64,000 bases of DNA from Oceanihabitans sediminis (GTDB taxonomy: Bacteria > Bacteroidota > Bacteroidia > Flavobacteriales > Flavobacteriaceae). The number at the start of each line of letters is the position of its first letter. Within the stretch, counting starts at the first letter, position 1. The position numbers and the translations under genes were made by a program. The stretch covers positions 248,001 through 312,000 of the forward strand of contig NZ_QPIG01000003.1 in the NCBI RefSeq assembly GCF_003337215.1, written 5' to 3'. Below the pieces are notes generated by a model. The model was not told the origin of the DNA. It saw only the letters and a program-made list of their open reading frames with translations, and ran no database searches. Shown here piece by piece: positions 24,295-33,112 of this stretch.

Positions 24295-25371
24295 TTATTT
24301 AAGGGTTACTTTAGGATCTAACCAAGTGTAGATTATGTCGACAAATATATTTATCATTACAAACAAAATTGCTATAATTAAAACAGCTCCCATAATTACC
24401 GGCAGATCAAGTGTATTTAATGCATTTACTATTTCTTTACCTAAGCCATTCCATCCAAAAATATACTCTACAAAAACCGCACCAGCTAGCATAGATGCAA
24501 ACCATCCTGAAATTGCGGTAACCACAGGATTTAATGCGTTTTTAATTGCATGTTTTTTTATAATCTGAAATTCTCTAAGTCCCTTAGCTCTTGCAGTACG
24601 AATATAATCCTGATTAAAAACTTCTAATAAAGAATTTCGCATTAGTTGAATTATAACTGCTAACGGACGAATACCTAAAACAATTGCTGGAAGGATTAAA
24701 TTCTTCCATTTAATATGCATGTTTTCTCCATAGTCATCTAGTTCATATAAGCTGCCTGTCATTTCTAAATTGGTGTATTTATGCAATACATAACCAAAAA
24801 ACCAAGCAAATAAAATAGCTGAGAAAAAAGAAGGAACCGACATACCAACGGTACTAAAAATCTGAATTGCCTTATCTAAAAAAGTATCTTTTTTTAATGC
24901 GGAAACAATTCCTAGCACAACACCTAAAAACATAGCTATAGTAATTGCCGATATAGCAAGAACAAAAGTATTTGGCAGGGTTTCTGCAAGCACCTGACTC
25001 ACTTTTTTTCCTTGCTTGGTGAAGGATTCTCTTAAGTAAGGGAACTTTAAAACAACTGTTGTATTTTCCGTAGAAAACAAATTGGTAGCTGCATATTTAT
25101 TCTTTCTTAAAAAAGTATAGTCTTGTTCATTTTTAGAATGAAAAGATATTGGAGATAAGTCGTTTATATAATATAAATACTGTGTACTAAGCGGCTTATC
25201 AAATCCGTATTTCTGTTTCACCAAAGCTAACTGATCACTATCCTCATTTTGCCCAAGCATCATCTGCGCTGGGTCTCCTGGCAGTACATTAAATAAAAAG
25301 AATATAACAGTTACTACTCCAAATAAAGTGAGTAATGCATAAAAGGCTTTATTAAGTAAGTAGCTTATCAG
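24295..25371 (-). CDS. ABC transporter permease, DppB/OppB type, probable CTG start
   Basis: This is an inner-membrane permease of the dipeptide/oligopeptide class with an extended periplasmic loop (about residues 45-110), a membrane core and the EAA-like coupling motif in RTARAKGLREFQIIKKHAIKNAL. The first ATG (25263) would remove the first transmembrane helix. The frame is open upstream and encodes ISYLLNKAFYALLTLFGVV, the normal family N-terminus, but contains no ATG, GTG or TTG between the in-frame stop and that helix; CTG at 25371 is the best start (358 residues). No partner permease, ATPase or binding protein is in the window. Confidence 0.85.
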   Translation of the reverse strand: MISYLLNKAFYALLTLFGVVTVIFFLFNVLPGDPAQMMLGQNEDSDQLALVKQKYGFDKPLSTQYLYYINDLSPISFHSKNEQDYTFLRKNKYAATNLFSTENTTVVLKFPYLRESFTKQGKKVSQVLAETLPNTFVLAISAITIAMFLGVVLGIVSALKKDTFLDKAIQIFSTVGMSVPSFFSAILFAWFFGYVLHKYTNLEMTGSLYELDDYGENMHIKWKNLILPAIVLGIRPLAVIIQLMRNSLLEVFNQDYIRTARAKGLREFQIIKKHAIKNALNPVVTAISGWFASMLAGAVFVEYIFGWNGLGKEIVNALNTLDLPVIMGAVLIIAILFVMINIFVDIIYTWLDPKVTLK

Positions 25372-25402
25372 TTTTCTATTGTTTTATATAATTGAATAGG
25401 TC

Positions 25403-26728
25403 CTATTCTTCTTTTTTAAGGGTAATTTTAATCAAAGAAGTATAAGAAGAGTTATTTACTTTGTTGATAGAATCTAAAGAACTTCCTTCTGTGTTTTCTT
25501 TTATCACATCAATCGATTCAATAGCTTCAGCATCTAATGCATCGGCTTGTTCTTTTGTTGTAATTTCATTATCAATTAGAAACAAAGGAGTTTCTTCTAC
25601 TTCTTTTTCAACTTCTTTTTCTCTTTCTACTTCTGGTAATTCTAAGTCATCAATATCATTCCAATGAACTTTTTGAATTACAGTTCCTTTCTTCAGTTTT
25701 ACAACTCCAGGATTTGCACGAACAACTGTTTTTAATGCTTTTTCATCACATAGGTACCAGTTGAAGTTTAAGTTATACGCTTCATTGGTTTTTATTTTCT
25801 CACTAGTTCCAGAAGCTGATAAACCTATTACCGTGTATCCGTTTTTGATTGCTTTATCTGTAGCTGCTTTTATTGCATGCATTCCTGAAGATTCTGCTGT
25901 AGCTAAATTATAAGATATAACCATTATAAGGTTTTCTTTCTCTAAATAGTATTCTGTTAAATCTTCGTCATCACTTTCAATAGAAAAATCTTTAATTGGT
26001 GGGTCGTAACCTTCATCAATTACTTTTGTTTCTACACCAATATATTCTCCATCTACAGAAGGGAAACTTCCGTTGGTAACAAATTCTTGTTCTTCACCAT
26101 TAACATTAAACGTCCATGTATATTCTTGAATTGGCTTCGCTGCATCTTCTGGAGTACTCATTCCTTCTTGAATATTTGCTCCTACTTTATAGGCTCTAAA
26201 ATCCCATGTTGGTAAATGCATTAACACGTGGTAACCAAACAATAAACTTCCTAAAAATCCAAAAAGCGCTATAAGTGTTGTTGGGAATTTTCCAAAAATT
26301 GGCATTATATATCTCAATCCTATTAATAGTATGACTATTAAAAATAGTAGGATTAAATCTTTTATAAAACTCTCTATTGGTTTCATTGGCATGAAATCAC
26401 CAAAACAGCCACAATCTTTCACCTTATCAAAATACCAAGCATAGAAAGTTAAGAAGGTAAAGAATACAATCATTGCAAACAGGCTCCAAACCGTGAATTT
26501 TGGTTTATAACCAATTAGTAAAAACACTCCTAAAACCACTTCTAGTATTACTACAAATACGGAAATAGCTAAAGCATAAGGCTCTAAAAATGGAAGGTTT
26601 AAAACATCTGCGCCAAAATATTCTTGTAATTTATAAGAAAACCCTAATGGGTCATTCAGTTTTATTAATCCTGAAAAAATAAATAATCCTCCAACAAGGA
26701 TTCTAAATAAATGTATAATGTATTTCAT
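25403..26728 (-). CDS. BT_3928-family membrane protein (DoxX/MauE-like with C-terminal periplasmic domain)
   Basis: The 441-residue protein starts with four hydrophobic helices (about 1-150) resembling DoxX/MauE, with the motif KDCGCFGDF (Cys106, Cys108) after the third. A fifth helix precedes a large domain (about 180-380), including SYNLATAESSGMHAIKAATDKA, that looks like a degenerate thioredoxin-type fold without a CxxC. The family is widespread in Bacteroidetes and typically sits beside DUF1599 and folP, as here. A role in redox or envelope quality control is inferred only. Confidence 0.82.
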   Translation of the reverse strand: MKYIIHLFRILVGGLFIFSGLIKLNDPLGFSYKLQEYFGADVLNLPFLEPYALAISVFVVILEVVLGVFLLIGYKPKFTVWSLFAMIVFFTFLTFYAWYFDKVKDCGCFGDFMPMKPIESFIKDLILLFLIVILLIGLRYIMPIFGKFPTTLIALFGFLGSLLFGYHVLMHLPTWDFRAYKVGANIQEGMSTPEDAAKPIQEYTWTFNVNGEEQEFVTNGSFPSVDGEYIGVETKVIDEGYDPPIKDFSIESDDEDLTEYYLEKENLIMVISYNLATAESSGMHAIKAATDKAIKNGYTVIGLSASGTSEKIKTNEAYNLNFNWYLCDEKALKTVVRANPGVVKLKKGTVIQKVHWNDIDDLELPEVEREKEVEKEVEETPLFLIDNEITTKEQADALDAEAIESIDVIKENTEGSSLDSINKVNNSSYTSLIKITLKKEE

Positions 26729-26816
26729 AGTACTTTGATGCTACTGCACAGGCAGAAACTTAATTAATTGAAACTAATTTATTATTATAATGACTCCCTA
26801 AAAATCGGGGAGAATT

Positions 26817-27356
26817 TTATTCTTCGTTTAAGTGAATTAAAGCAAAAACAGCATAATTAATCATATCTTGGTAATTAGCATCAATACCTTCACTAACTAG
26901 TGTTTTACCGGCATTGTCTTCAATTTGCTTTACTCGTAATAATTTTTGTAAGATTAAATCTGTAAGGCTACTTACTCGCATATCTCTCCATGCTTCACCA
27001 TAATCATGATTTTTATTTTGCATCAACTCCTTTGTTAATGCTACTTTTTCATCATACAGCTTGATTGCTTCTTCAGTAGATAAATCTGGTTGTTCTACCA
27101 CTCCTTTTTCTATCTGAATTAAAGCCATCACACAATAATTGATGATGCCAATAAACTCAATTACCTCACCTTCATCTACTTTTCTAACATCATTTTGCTG
27201 TAGACTTCTAATGCGTTGTGCTTTTATAAAAATTTGATCTGTAAGAGAAGGTAAACGCAATATTCTCCAAGCGCTTCCGTAATCAGACATTTTATTGACA
27301 AATAAGCTTCTGCATGTGTTTATAACAGCATCATATTGTTTTGAAGTATCTTTCAT
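26817..27356 (-). CDS. DUF1599 domain protein
   Basis: This 179-residue cytosolic helical protein has two internally similar halves, each with the pattern NKxxDYGxAWRxxRxxSLTDxIxxKxxRxxxxE (NKMSDYGSAWRILRLPSLTD, then NKNHDYGEAWRDMRVSSLTD). That doubled pattern is characteristic of DUF1599, annotated elsewhere as a nucleotide-modification-associated domain. It is divergent from folP. An imperfect palindrome TGCGTAAATTTCGCA lies about 15 bases upstream of its start. The molecular function is unknown. Confidence 0.85.
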   Translation of the reverse strand: MKDTSKQYDAVINTCRSLFVNKMSDYGSAWRILRLPSLTDQIFIKAQRIRSLQQNDVRKVDEGEVIEFIGIINYCVMALIQIEKGVVEQPDLSTEEAIKLYDEKVALTKELMQNKNHDYGEAWRDMRVSSLTDLILQKLLRVKQIEDNAGKTLVSEGIDANYQDMINYAVFALIHLNEE

Positions 27357-27586
27357 ATATGAAAATGAATTTTGCGTAAATTTCGCATAAATAGTTCAGA
27401 GTTCAAAGTTTAGCCTTTAAAGTTTTTTCTTTCCCATGAATACACGAATACTTTAAGATTTCAATAGAATATTTTTAATGAAAATTTACTAGCAATATTT
27501 CCTTTTTTTGCTAGTTGAATGTTTAATTTTACAATCCATAACTTTAGCTTAAAAAAACATAAAGTTTATATTTTACAACTTCTATT

Positions 27587-28408
27587 ATGACTATTAACTG
27601 CAAAGGCAAACTCATAGATTTATCCACTCCGAAAGTCATGGGGATTTTAAATCTTACTCCTGATTCTTTCTATGATGGTGGAAAATACAAAAACGAAAGC
27701 GAAATTCTTTCTCAAGTTTATATTATGCTTAAAAACGGAGCGACTTTTATAGACATAGGCGCTTATAGTTCTAGGCCGAATGCAGTTCATATTAGCGAAG
27801 AAGAAGAATTGAATCGATTGCTTCCAATTATTGCTTTAATTCTAAAAGAATTTCCTGAAATTATTATTTCTATAGATACTTTTAGAAGTGAAGTTGCAAA
27901 ACAAACCATCGAAACCGGTGCAGCAATGATCAACGATATTTCTGCCGGAGTATTAGATAAGAAAATGCTTCAGACTGTTGCAAATCTTCAGGTTCCGTAT
28001 ATCTTAATGCATATGAAAGGTACTCCTCAAACCATGCAGCAACAAACAGATTATAAAAATATGATGAAAGAAATTATTTTTTATTTTTCTGAAAGAGTTT
28101 CCGAAGCTAAAAAACTAGGTATAAAAGATATTATTATAGATCCCGGTTTTGGTTTTGCAAAAACTACAGCGCAAAATTTCGATTTATTAAAGCAACTAGA
28201 GCTTTTTAAAATTCTAGAATTACCATTGCTTGCGGGAATTTCAAGAAAATCAATGATTTACAAAACCCTTAATACCACACCGCAAGAAGCCCTTAACGGA
28301 ACAACCGTATTAAACACCATAGCACTACAAAAAGGAGCGAGTATTTTACGTGTTCACGATGTAAAAGAAGCTACCGAAGCCATTAAACTAATCGAACAAC
28401 TTAATTAA
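27587..28408 (+). CDS. folP: dihydropteroate synthase
   Basis: FolP joins pABA to dihydropterin pyrophosphate in folate synthesis and is the sulfonamide target. The 273-residue TIM-barrel protein shows GILNLTPDSFYDGG, DIGAYSSRPNA, the SIDTFR strand, INDISAG, the loop-5 MHMKGTPQTMQ, DPGFGFAKT and the SRKS phosphate-binding motif. The lipoprotein gene starts one base after its stop codon, so the two are co-translated. Confidence 0.95.
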   Translation: MTINCKGKLIDLSTPKVMGILNLTPDSFYDGGKYKNESEILSQVYIMLKNGATFIDIGAYSSRPNAVHISEEEELNRLLPIIALILKEFPEIIISIDTFRSEVAKQTIETGAAMINDISAGVLDKKMLQTVANLQVPYILMHMKGTPQTMQQQTDYKNMMKEIIFYFSERVSEAKKLGIKDIIIDPGFGFAKTTAQNFDLLKQLELFKILELPLLAGISRKSMIYKTLNTTPQEALNGTTVLNTIALQKGASILRVHDVKEATEAIKLIEQLN

Positions 28409-28409
28409 T

Positions 28410-29093
28410 ATGAAATATTTATTCTACATCTTCTTATTTATTTTTATCACATCTTGTGGTGGAGACAAAGTAATTCTGTTACCCGAAGTGAACCACTCTG
28501 AAGTTACGGAAGTCTTAGATATTTCTCCTGCCTATATATTTTACGACGAAACAAAACCAGATAGTTTAGAGCTAAACAGAAAAAACTTAATTAGCACAAC
28601 CAATTGGCTCGTGAATGTTGATAAAAGATTAACACTGGAACAGGTGATTCCGCAAATAACTTATTTACAGAATAAGAAGAAAGATTCTAATCATAAAAAA
28701 GAAGGTGTTAAAAACTATTATACCTGCAGTGACACAAGCATAAAAAACTTAGGATTTTTAGAGTTCACGGATGTAAATTATATAACCGACGTGGATGCTT
28801 ATGAAAATAATTCACCCCTTGAAAAAGATATGAAACATATTACCATCAGCTTTTTTGACGAACAAATAAGTATTCAAGAGTTATTGAATGCAAAAGAAAT
28901 ACGAAACACTACTCTTAAAAATTCTTTTTTAGAAGAGGAATTAAATAAAATACAGCAAGACAATGCTAAAACCAAAATAGATTTGATGTTCCATTCTGAA
29001 TTAACGTTTCAAGACTATATAAGCGCTAAGTCTAAAGTTTCAAGAATAAAATCTGAAGCCATTGCTATAAACAATGATGAATTCATATTTTAA
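28410..29093 (+). CDS. lipoprotein of unknown function between folP and cdaA
   Basis: This 227-residue protein has signal MKYLFYIFLFIFITSC and a lipobox Cys16, so it is an envelope lipoprotein. No known domain is recognised; the middle shows beta-prone stretches and a cysteine in YYTCSDT, the C-terminus is helical and charged. It starts one base after folP and ends 35 bases before cdaA, so the three genes probably form one transcript. Confidence 0.78.
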   Translation: MKYLFYIFLFIFITSCGGDKVILLPEVNHSEVTEVLDISPAYIFYDETKPDSLELNRKNLISTTNWLVNVDKRLTLEQVIPQITYLQNKKKDSNHKKEGVKNYYTCSDTSIKNLGFLEFTDVNYITDVDAYENNSPLEKDMKHITISFFDEQISIQELLNAKEIRNTTLKNSFLEEELNKIQQDNAKTKIDLMFHSELTFQDYISAKSKVSRIKSEAIAINNDEFIF

Positions 29094-29128
29094 CTATTAA
29101 TTATTACATTTACAAAAACGCCCAACCT

Positions 29129-29914
29129 TTGGAAATATTTGACGACCTTTTAAAATTCACAGTAATAGATATTATAGACGTTATTCTTGTAGCGCTTCTA
29201 CTCTACTACGTGTACAAACTTGTAAAAGGTACTGTTGCTATTAATATTTTTATAGGAATTGTAATTATTTATATCATCTGGAAAATTACACAAGCGCTTC
29301 AAATGCAACTGTTAAGTAATATTCTTGGAGGTTTTATTAGCGTTGGAATGTTTGCACTTATTGTGGTTTTTCAACAGGAAATTAGAAAATTCCTACTCAT
29401 GATTGGTTCTACAAATTTTGGAAGCCGAAAGAAATTCTTCAAACAACTGAAATTTTTACAAACAGAAACAAGCGACGGAACAGATATAGAATCCATCATT
29501 GCTGCCTGCACCAAAATGGGAGCTAGTAAAACCGGAGCCTTAATTGTTTTAGAACATAACAACAGTTTGGATTTTTTGAAAGCTACTGGTGATGTTATGA
29601 ATATTGAAGTTACCCAACCAATTATAGAAAGTATCTTTTTTAAGAATAGTCCGTTGCACGACGGAGCAATCATCATAGAAAACAATATCGTTAAAGCAAC
29701 ACGTGTTATTCTACCAGTAAATAACGAAAAAACTTTACCACAACGTTTTGGTTTACGACATAGAGCGGCTGTTGGAATTACAGAAAAAACAGATGCTTTA
29801 GCCTTGGCTGTAAGTGAAGAAACCGGACAAATCTCCTATTTTAAAGGTGGGGAATTTGTGATTTTTAAAGACACTGAAGAACTAGCAGAAATAATTAAAA
29901 AAGATTTAGCTTAA
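29129..29914 (+). CDS. cdaA: diadenylate cyclase CdaA-type
   Basis: CdaA makes cyclic di-AMP from two ATP at the membrane. The 261-residue protein has three N-terminal transmembrane helices (about 10-80) and a DAC domain with the ATP-binding motifs DGAIII in PLHDGAI and RHR in FGLRHRAAVGITE, plus ALAVSEETGQIS. The start is TTG at 29129, with no ATG nearby in frame. Its stop codon interlocks with that of the convergent ABC exporter in a shared TTAA. Confidence 0.93.
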   Translation: MEIFDDLLKFTVIDIIDVILVALLLYYVYKLVKGTVAINIFIGIVIIYIIWKITQALQMQLLSNILGGFISVGMFALIVVFQQEIRKFLLMIGSTNFGSRKKFFKQLKFLQTETSDGTDIESIIAACTKMGASKTGALIVLEHNNSLDFLKATGDVMNIEVTQPIIESIFFKNSPLHDGAIIIENNIVKATRVILPVNNEKTLPQRFGLRHRAAVGITEKTDALALAVSEETGQISYFKGGEFVIFKDTEELAEIIKKDLA

Positions 29915-31680
29915 ACCTCCTCTGCTTGTAAAAACTGTACTTCGTATAAGTTTTTATAGTAGCCATCTTGTTTTTCTAGCAACTCATCATGTGTTCCCTC
30001 TTCTACTATTCGCCCGGCATCCATTACAATAATTTTATCTGCTTTCTTAATAGTAGCTAGTCTATGCGCAATAACTATAGAAGTTCTATTTCTTGTAATC
30101 TTATCGGTAGCATTTTGAATTAATTGCTCCGAATACGAGTCTACGGAAGCAGTTGCTTCATCTAAAACCAAAATACTAGGATTGGTTACATAGGCTCTTA
30201 AAAAAGAAATCAATTGTCGCTGACCAGAAGAAAGCATCGCTCCTCTTTCCTTTACATTATAATGATAGCCATTAGGTAGGGTCATTATAAATTCGTGAAT
30301 ACCTATTTCCTTTGCAGCATTATGCACTTGCTCTTCGGTAATTTCAGGGTGATTAAGTGTAATATTGTTAATAATGGTATCTGCAAACAAAAACACATCC
30401 TGTAAAACAACCGCAATTTGTGAGCGTAAGGATGCTAAAGTAAGATCCTTTATATCATGATCATCAATAGAAATAGTTCCGCTATCAATTTCGTAAAAAC
30501 GATTCAATAAATTAATAATTGTCGATTTTCCTGCTCCTGTAGCTCCAACAATAGCAACAGTTTCTCCTTCATTTACATTAAAAGAAATTCCTTTAAGCAC
30601 TTCTTCATCTGCTACATAACTAAAGTGTACATCTTTAAACGCTATGTTTCCATTAAAATGAGAAACCTCTTTAGTTCCTGTATCATCAATATGCGAAGTA
30701 GTATCTAGAACTTTAAACACTCTGTTTGCTGCAACCATTCCCATTTGCAAAGTATTAAACTTATCTGCTATTTGACGCAAAGGTCTAAACAACATAGGAA
30801 TAAACATGATAAAAGCAATCAAATCCCCTAAAGAAACGGTATTGTCTTGCACGGCATTTAATCCACCATACCAAACAATAAGTCCGATTGTTATTGAAGA
30901 AGAAAGTTCTGCTATTGGGAAAAATATAGAGTTATACCAAACGGTTTTTAGCCATCCTTTTTTATGTCTTTCATTAATTTTCTGAAAGTTTTTATACTCG
31001 GTTTCTTCTCTAGTAAATAATTGAAGAATTTTCATTCCGGTAACACGCTCCTGAACAAAAGAGTTTAAGTTCGAAACTTCGGTTCTTACATCTTCGAAAG
31101 CACGTTTCATATACTTCTGAAAAATTCTAGTTGCATATAAAACCAACGGAAGCATTGCAAAAACAATAAGGCTTAATTTCCAATTCATATAAATCATCAC
31201 CCCCGAAACCACAACCATGGTAAGAACATCTCTAAATATCATGAACAAACCTTGTCCGAAGATATCAGCAATACGCTCCATATCGGTTACTGCTCGAGTA
31301 ATTAAAACCCCTACAGAGGAACTATCGTAATACTTCATTTTAAACTGAAGCAAATGATTGAATAATTTTACACGTATATCCTTAACCACATTCTGCCCTA
31401 ACCAACCTGCATAATAGATAAATAGCAACTGAAAAACTGTTTGTGCTAATAGCAAGCCAAACATAATAACTATAAAAAAAAGGAAACTTTTAGAATCTTG
31501 TTGTGCAATATTATTATCTATAACATATTGCGTGATATAGGGAATGGTTGTTGTAAATGCAGCCAATAAAATAACCGTTGCAAACACACCAATAAAAACC
31601 AATCTATATGGTTTTATATAATGCGAAAGTCGTTTTAAAAGACTTACATCTAATATTTTATCTTGCTTTTTATTTGTCAT
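29911..31680 (-). CDS. ABC exporter half-transporter (MsbA-like, permease fused to ATPase)
   Basis: The 589-residue inner-membrane exporter has six helices (about 25-310) and a C-terminal ATPase with Walker A GATGAGKST, Q-loop VLQDVFLF, signature LSSGQRQ, Walker B ILVLDEATASVD and the H-loop IAHRLATI. It would dimerise and export a lipid, drug or peptide; the substrate is not determined. Its start overlaps the end of truA by 11 bases, indicating coupling, and it converges on cdaA with a 4-base overlap. Confidence 0.93.
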   Translation of the reverse strand: MTNKKQDKILDVSLLKRLSHYIKPYRLVFIGVFATVILLAAFTTTIPYITQYVIDNNIAQQDSKSFLFFIVIMFGLLLAQTVFQLLFIYYAGWLGQNVVKDIRVKLFNHLLQFKMKYYDSSSVGVLITRAVTDMERIADIFGQGLFMIFRDVLTMVVVSGVMIYMNWKLSLIVFAMLPLVLYATRIFQKYMKRAFEDVRTEVSNLNSFVQERVTGMKILQLFTREETEYKNFQKINERHKKGWLKTVWYNSIFFPIAELSSSITIGLIVWYGGLNAVQDNTVSLGDLIAFIMFIPMLFRPLRQIADKFNTLQMGMVAANRVFKVLDTTSHIDDTGTKEVSHFNGNIAFKDVHFSYVADEEVLKGISFNVNEGETVAIVGATGAGKSTIINLLNRFYEIDSGTISIDDHDIKDLTLASLRSQIAVVLQDVFLFADTIINNITLNHPEITEEQVHNAAKEIGIHEFIMTLPNGYHYNVKERGAMLSSGQRQLISFLRAYVTNPSILVLDEATASVDSYSEQLIQNATDKITRNRTSIVIAHRLATIKKADKIIVMDAGRIVEEGTHDELLEKQDGYYKNLYEVQFLQAEEV

Positions 31681-32419
31681 ATTTTATAGACTCTGGGTAG
31701 ACTACTTTTGTTAAATATAATGCATGGCCAGGAACCGAATATCCTGCTTCACCTCTATCTTTAGATTTAATAATTGTGTGCATATCTTCCACTTCCAATT
31801 TACCTAAACCTATATTTACTAAGGTGCCAACAATTGCTCTTACCATATTTCGTAAAAACCTATTTGCAGAAATAGTAAATTGTAATTCCTCGTTTTGCAA
31901 ATTCCATGCGGCATGCTGTATAGTACAATTATACGTTTTTACATCTGTTTTACTTTTAGAAAAGCATTGAAAATCTTTATACTGCAATAAAATTTGCGCA
32001 GCTTTATTCATTTTCTCAACATCTAATGTAGGTTTAACATAATAAGATTTATCATAATTAAAAACATCTTTTCTAACAGAAATTCTGTACAAATACTCTC
32101 TGCTTTGTGCATCAAACCTAGCATGAGCATCTTCTTTTACCCTAAAAATATCATGAACGGCAATATCTTTAGGCAAAAAAGTATTCAGCTTATATTTTAG
32201 AGCTTCCGCTTCAAACGAAGCATCTGAGTCAAAATGCGCAAACATTTGTGATGCATGTACTCCCGCATCTGTTCTACCTGCTCCAACAATAGCTGTTTTT
32301 TCTTTAAATAAAACAGATAAAGATTTTTCTAAAACTTCTTGTACAGAAATAGCATTTGGTTGATTTTGCCATCCGTGATAAGCGGTTCCATTGTATGAAA
32401 GTTCTATGAAATATCTCAA
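31670..32419 (-). CDS. truA: tRNA pseudouridine synthase A, TTG start
   Basis: TruA makes pseudouridine at positions 38-40 of tRNA anticodon stems. Landmarks are RYFIELSYNGTAYHGWQNQP, the catalytic-Asp motif GAGRTDAGVHA, and FLRNMVRAIVGTL near the C-terminus. TTG at 32419 (249 residues) is chosen because it begins the conserved RYFIELSYNG; an ATG at 32479 lies upstream of a strong TATCTTTG promoter box (32445-32452) and would not be transcribed from it. It is followed by an overlapping ABC exporter gene. Confidence 0.92.
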   Translation of the reverse strand: MRYFIELSYNGTAYHGWQNQPNAISVQEVLEKSLSVLFKEKTAIVGAGRTDAGVHASQMFAHFDSDASFEAEALKYKLNTFLPKDIAVHDIFRVKEDAHARFDAQSREYLYRISVRKDVFNYDKSYYVKPTLDVEKMNKAAQILLQYKDFQCFSKSKTDVKTYNCTIQHAAWNLQNEELQFTISANRFLRNMVRAIVGTLVNIGLGKLEVEDMHTIIKSKDRGEAGYSVPGHALYLTKVVYPESIKYDK

Positions 32420-32444
32420 GCTAAAATAGTATTTTTGTAAAAGA

Positions 32445-32452
32445 CAAAGATA
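32445..32452 (-). promoter_or_regulatory. -7 box TATCTTTG of truA
   Basis: This perfect minus-strand TAnnTTTG box gives a predicted start near 32438 and a leader of about 19 nt before the TTG at 32419. A TTTG lies 24 bases further upstream. Confidence 0.65.
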
Positions 32453-32530
32453 GAGTTTTAATCTTTCTTTAAAATTCAAAATAAAGTTAATTAATAAAGA
32501 TGTTTAGACAGAAAACATCTCCTAAAATCA

Positions 32531-32548
32531 TTTCCGTTGTCACGGAAA
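32531..32548. repeat. short perfect hairpin upstream of the phosphodiesterase gene
   Basis: TTTCCGT (32531-32537) and ACGGAAA (32542-32548) frame a TGTC loop, ending six bases before the ATG at 32555. No T run follows. It resembles the degenerate hairpin at 50514-50532 and may be a remnant of a small palindromic repeat. Confidence 0.4.
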
Positions 32549-32554
32549 GTATAC

Positions 32555-33046
32555 ATGAAAAAAATCTTACTCCTTTCTGATACGCATAGTTATATAGATG
32601 ATGCTATTTTAAAACATGTAAAAAAAGCCGATGAAGTTTGGCATGCCGGAGATATTGGAGACTTAAAAGTCACAGATGCTATTAAAGCATTAAAACCACT
32701 TCGTGCTGTTTACGGAAATATTGACGATGATAAAGCTAGAATAGAGTTTCCAGAAAACAATCGTTTTATGTGTGAAGGAATTGATGTATGGATTACTCAT
32801 ATTGGTGGCTACCCTAATAAGTACAATATACGAGTACGAGAAGAAATTTATAAAAACCCTCCAAAGCTTTTTATTTGTGGACATTCACATATTTTAAAGG
32901 TGATGCCAGATAAAAAAATAAATCTTTTACATATGAATCCAGGTGCTGTTGGTAAACACGGTTTTCATAATGTAAGGACCATGCTTCGATTTATTATTGA
33001 CGGAGATAAAATAAAAGAACTCGAAGTTATTGAGTTTAAGAAATAA
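32555..33046 (+). CDS. metallophosphoesterase, YfcE/MJ0936 type
   Basis: This calcineurin-like phosphodiesterase has 163 residues from the ATG at 32555; a TTG start at 32537 is less likely because it falls inside a hairpin. Dinuclear metal ligands are visible in order: SDTHSY (Asp9, His11), HAGDIGD, VYGNIDD, ITHIGGYP and CGHSHI. Such proteins hydrolyse phosphodiesters; the cellular substrate is unknown. It is divergent from truA. Confidence 0.9.
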   Translation: MKKILLLSDTHSYIDDAILKHVKKADEVWHAGDIGDLKVTDAIKALKPLRAVYGNIDDDKARIEFPENNRFMCEGIDVWITHIGGYPNKYNIRVREEIYKNPPKLFICGHSHILKVMPDKKINLLHMNPGAVGKHGFHNVRTMLRFIIDGDKIKELEVIEFKK

Positions 33047-33052
33047 GAAAGC

Positions 33053-33082
33053 ATAAAAAAGCCCAAGATCTTCACCTTGGGC
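33053..33082 (-). terminator. terminator of the DUF4293 gene
   Basis: Arms GCCCAAG and CTTGGGC (about 33061-33082) are preceded on the plus strand by an A run, so the T run serves minus-strand transcripts from the DUF4293 gene ending at 33113. Confidence 0.75.
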
Positions 33083-33112
33083 TCACGCACTAATACTACT
33101 AAGATGATAGGT

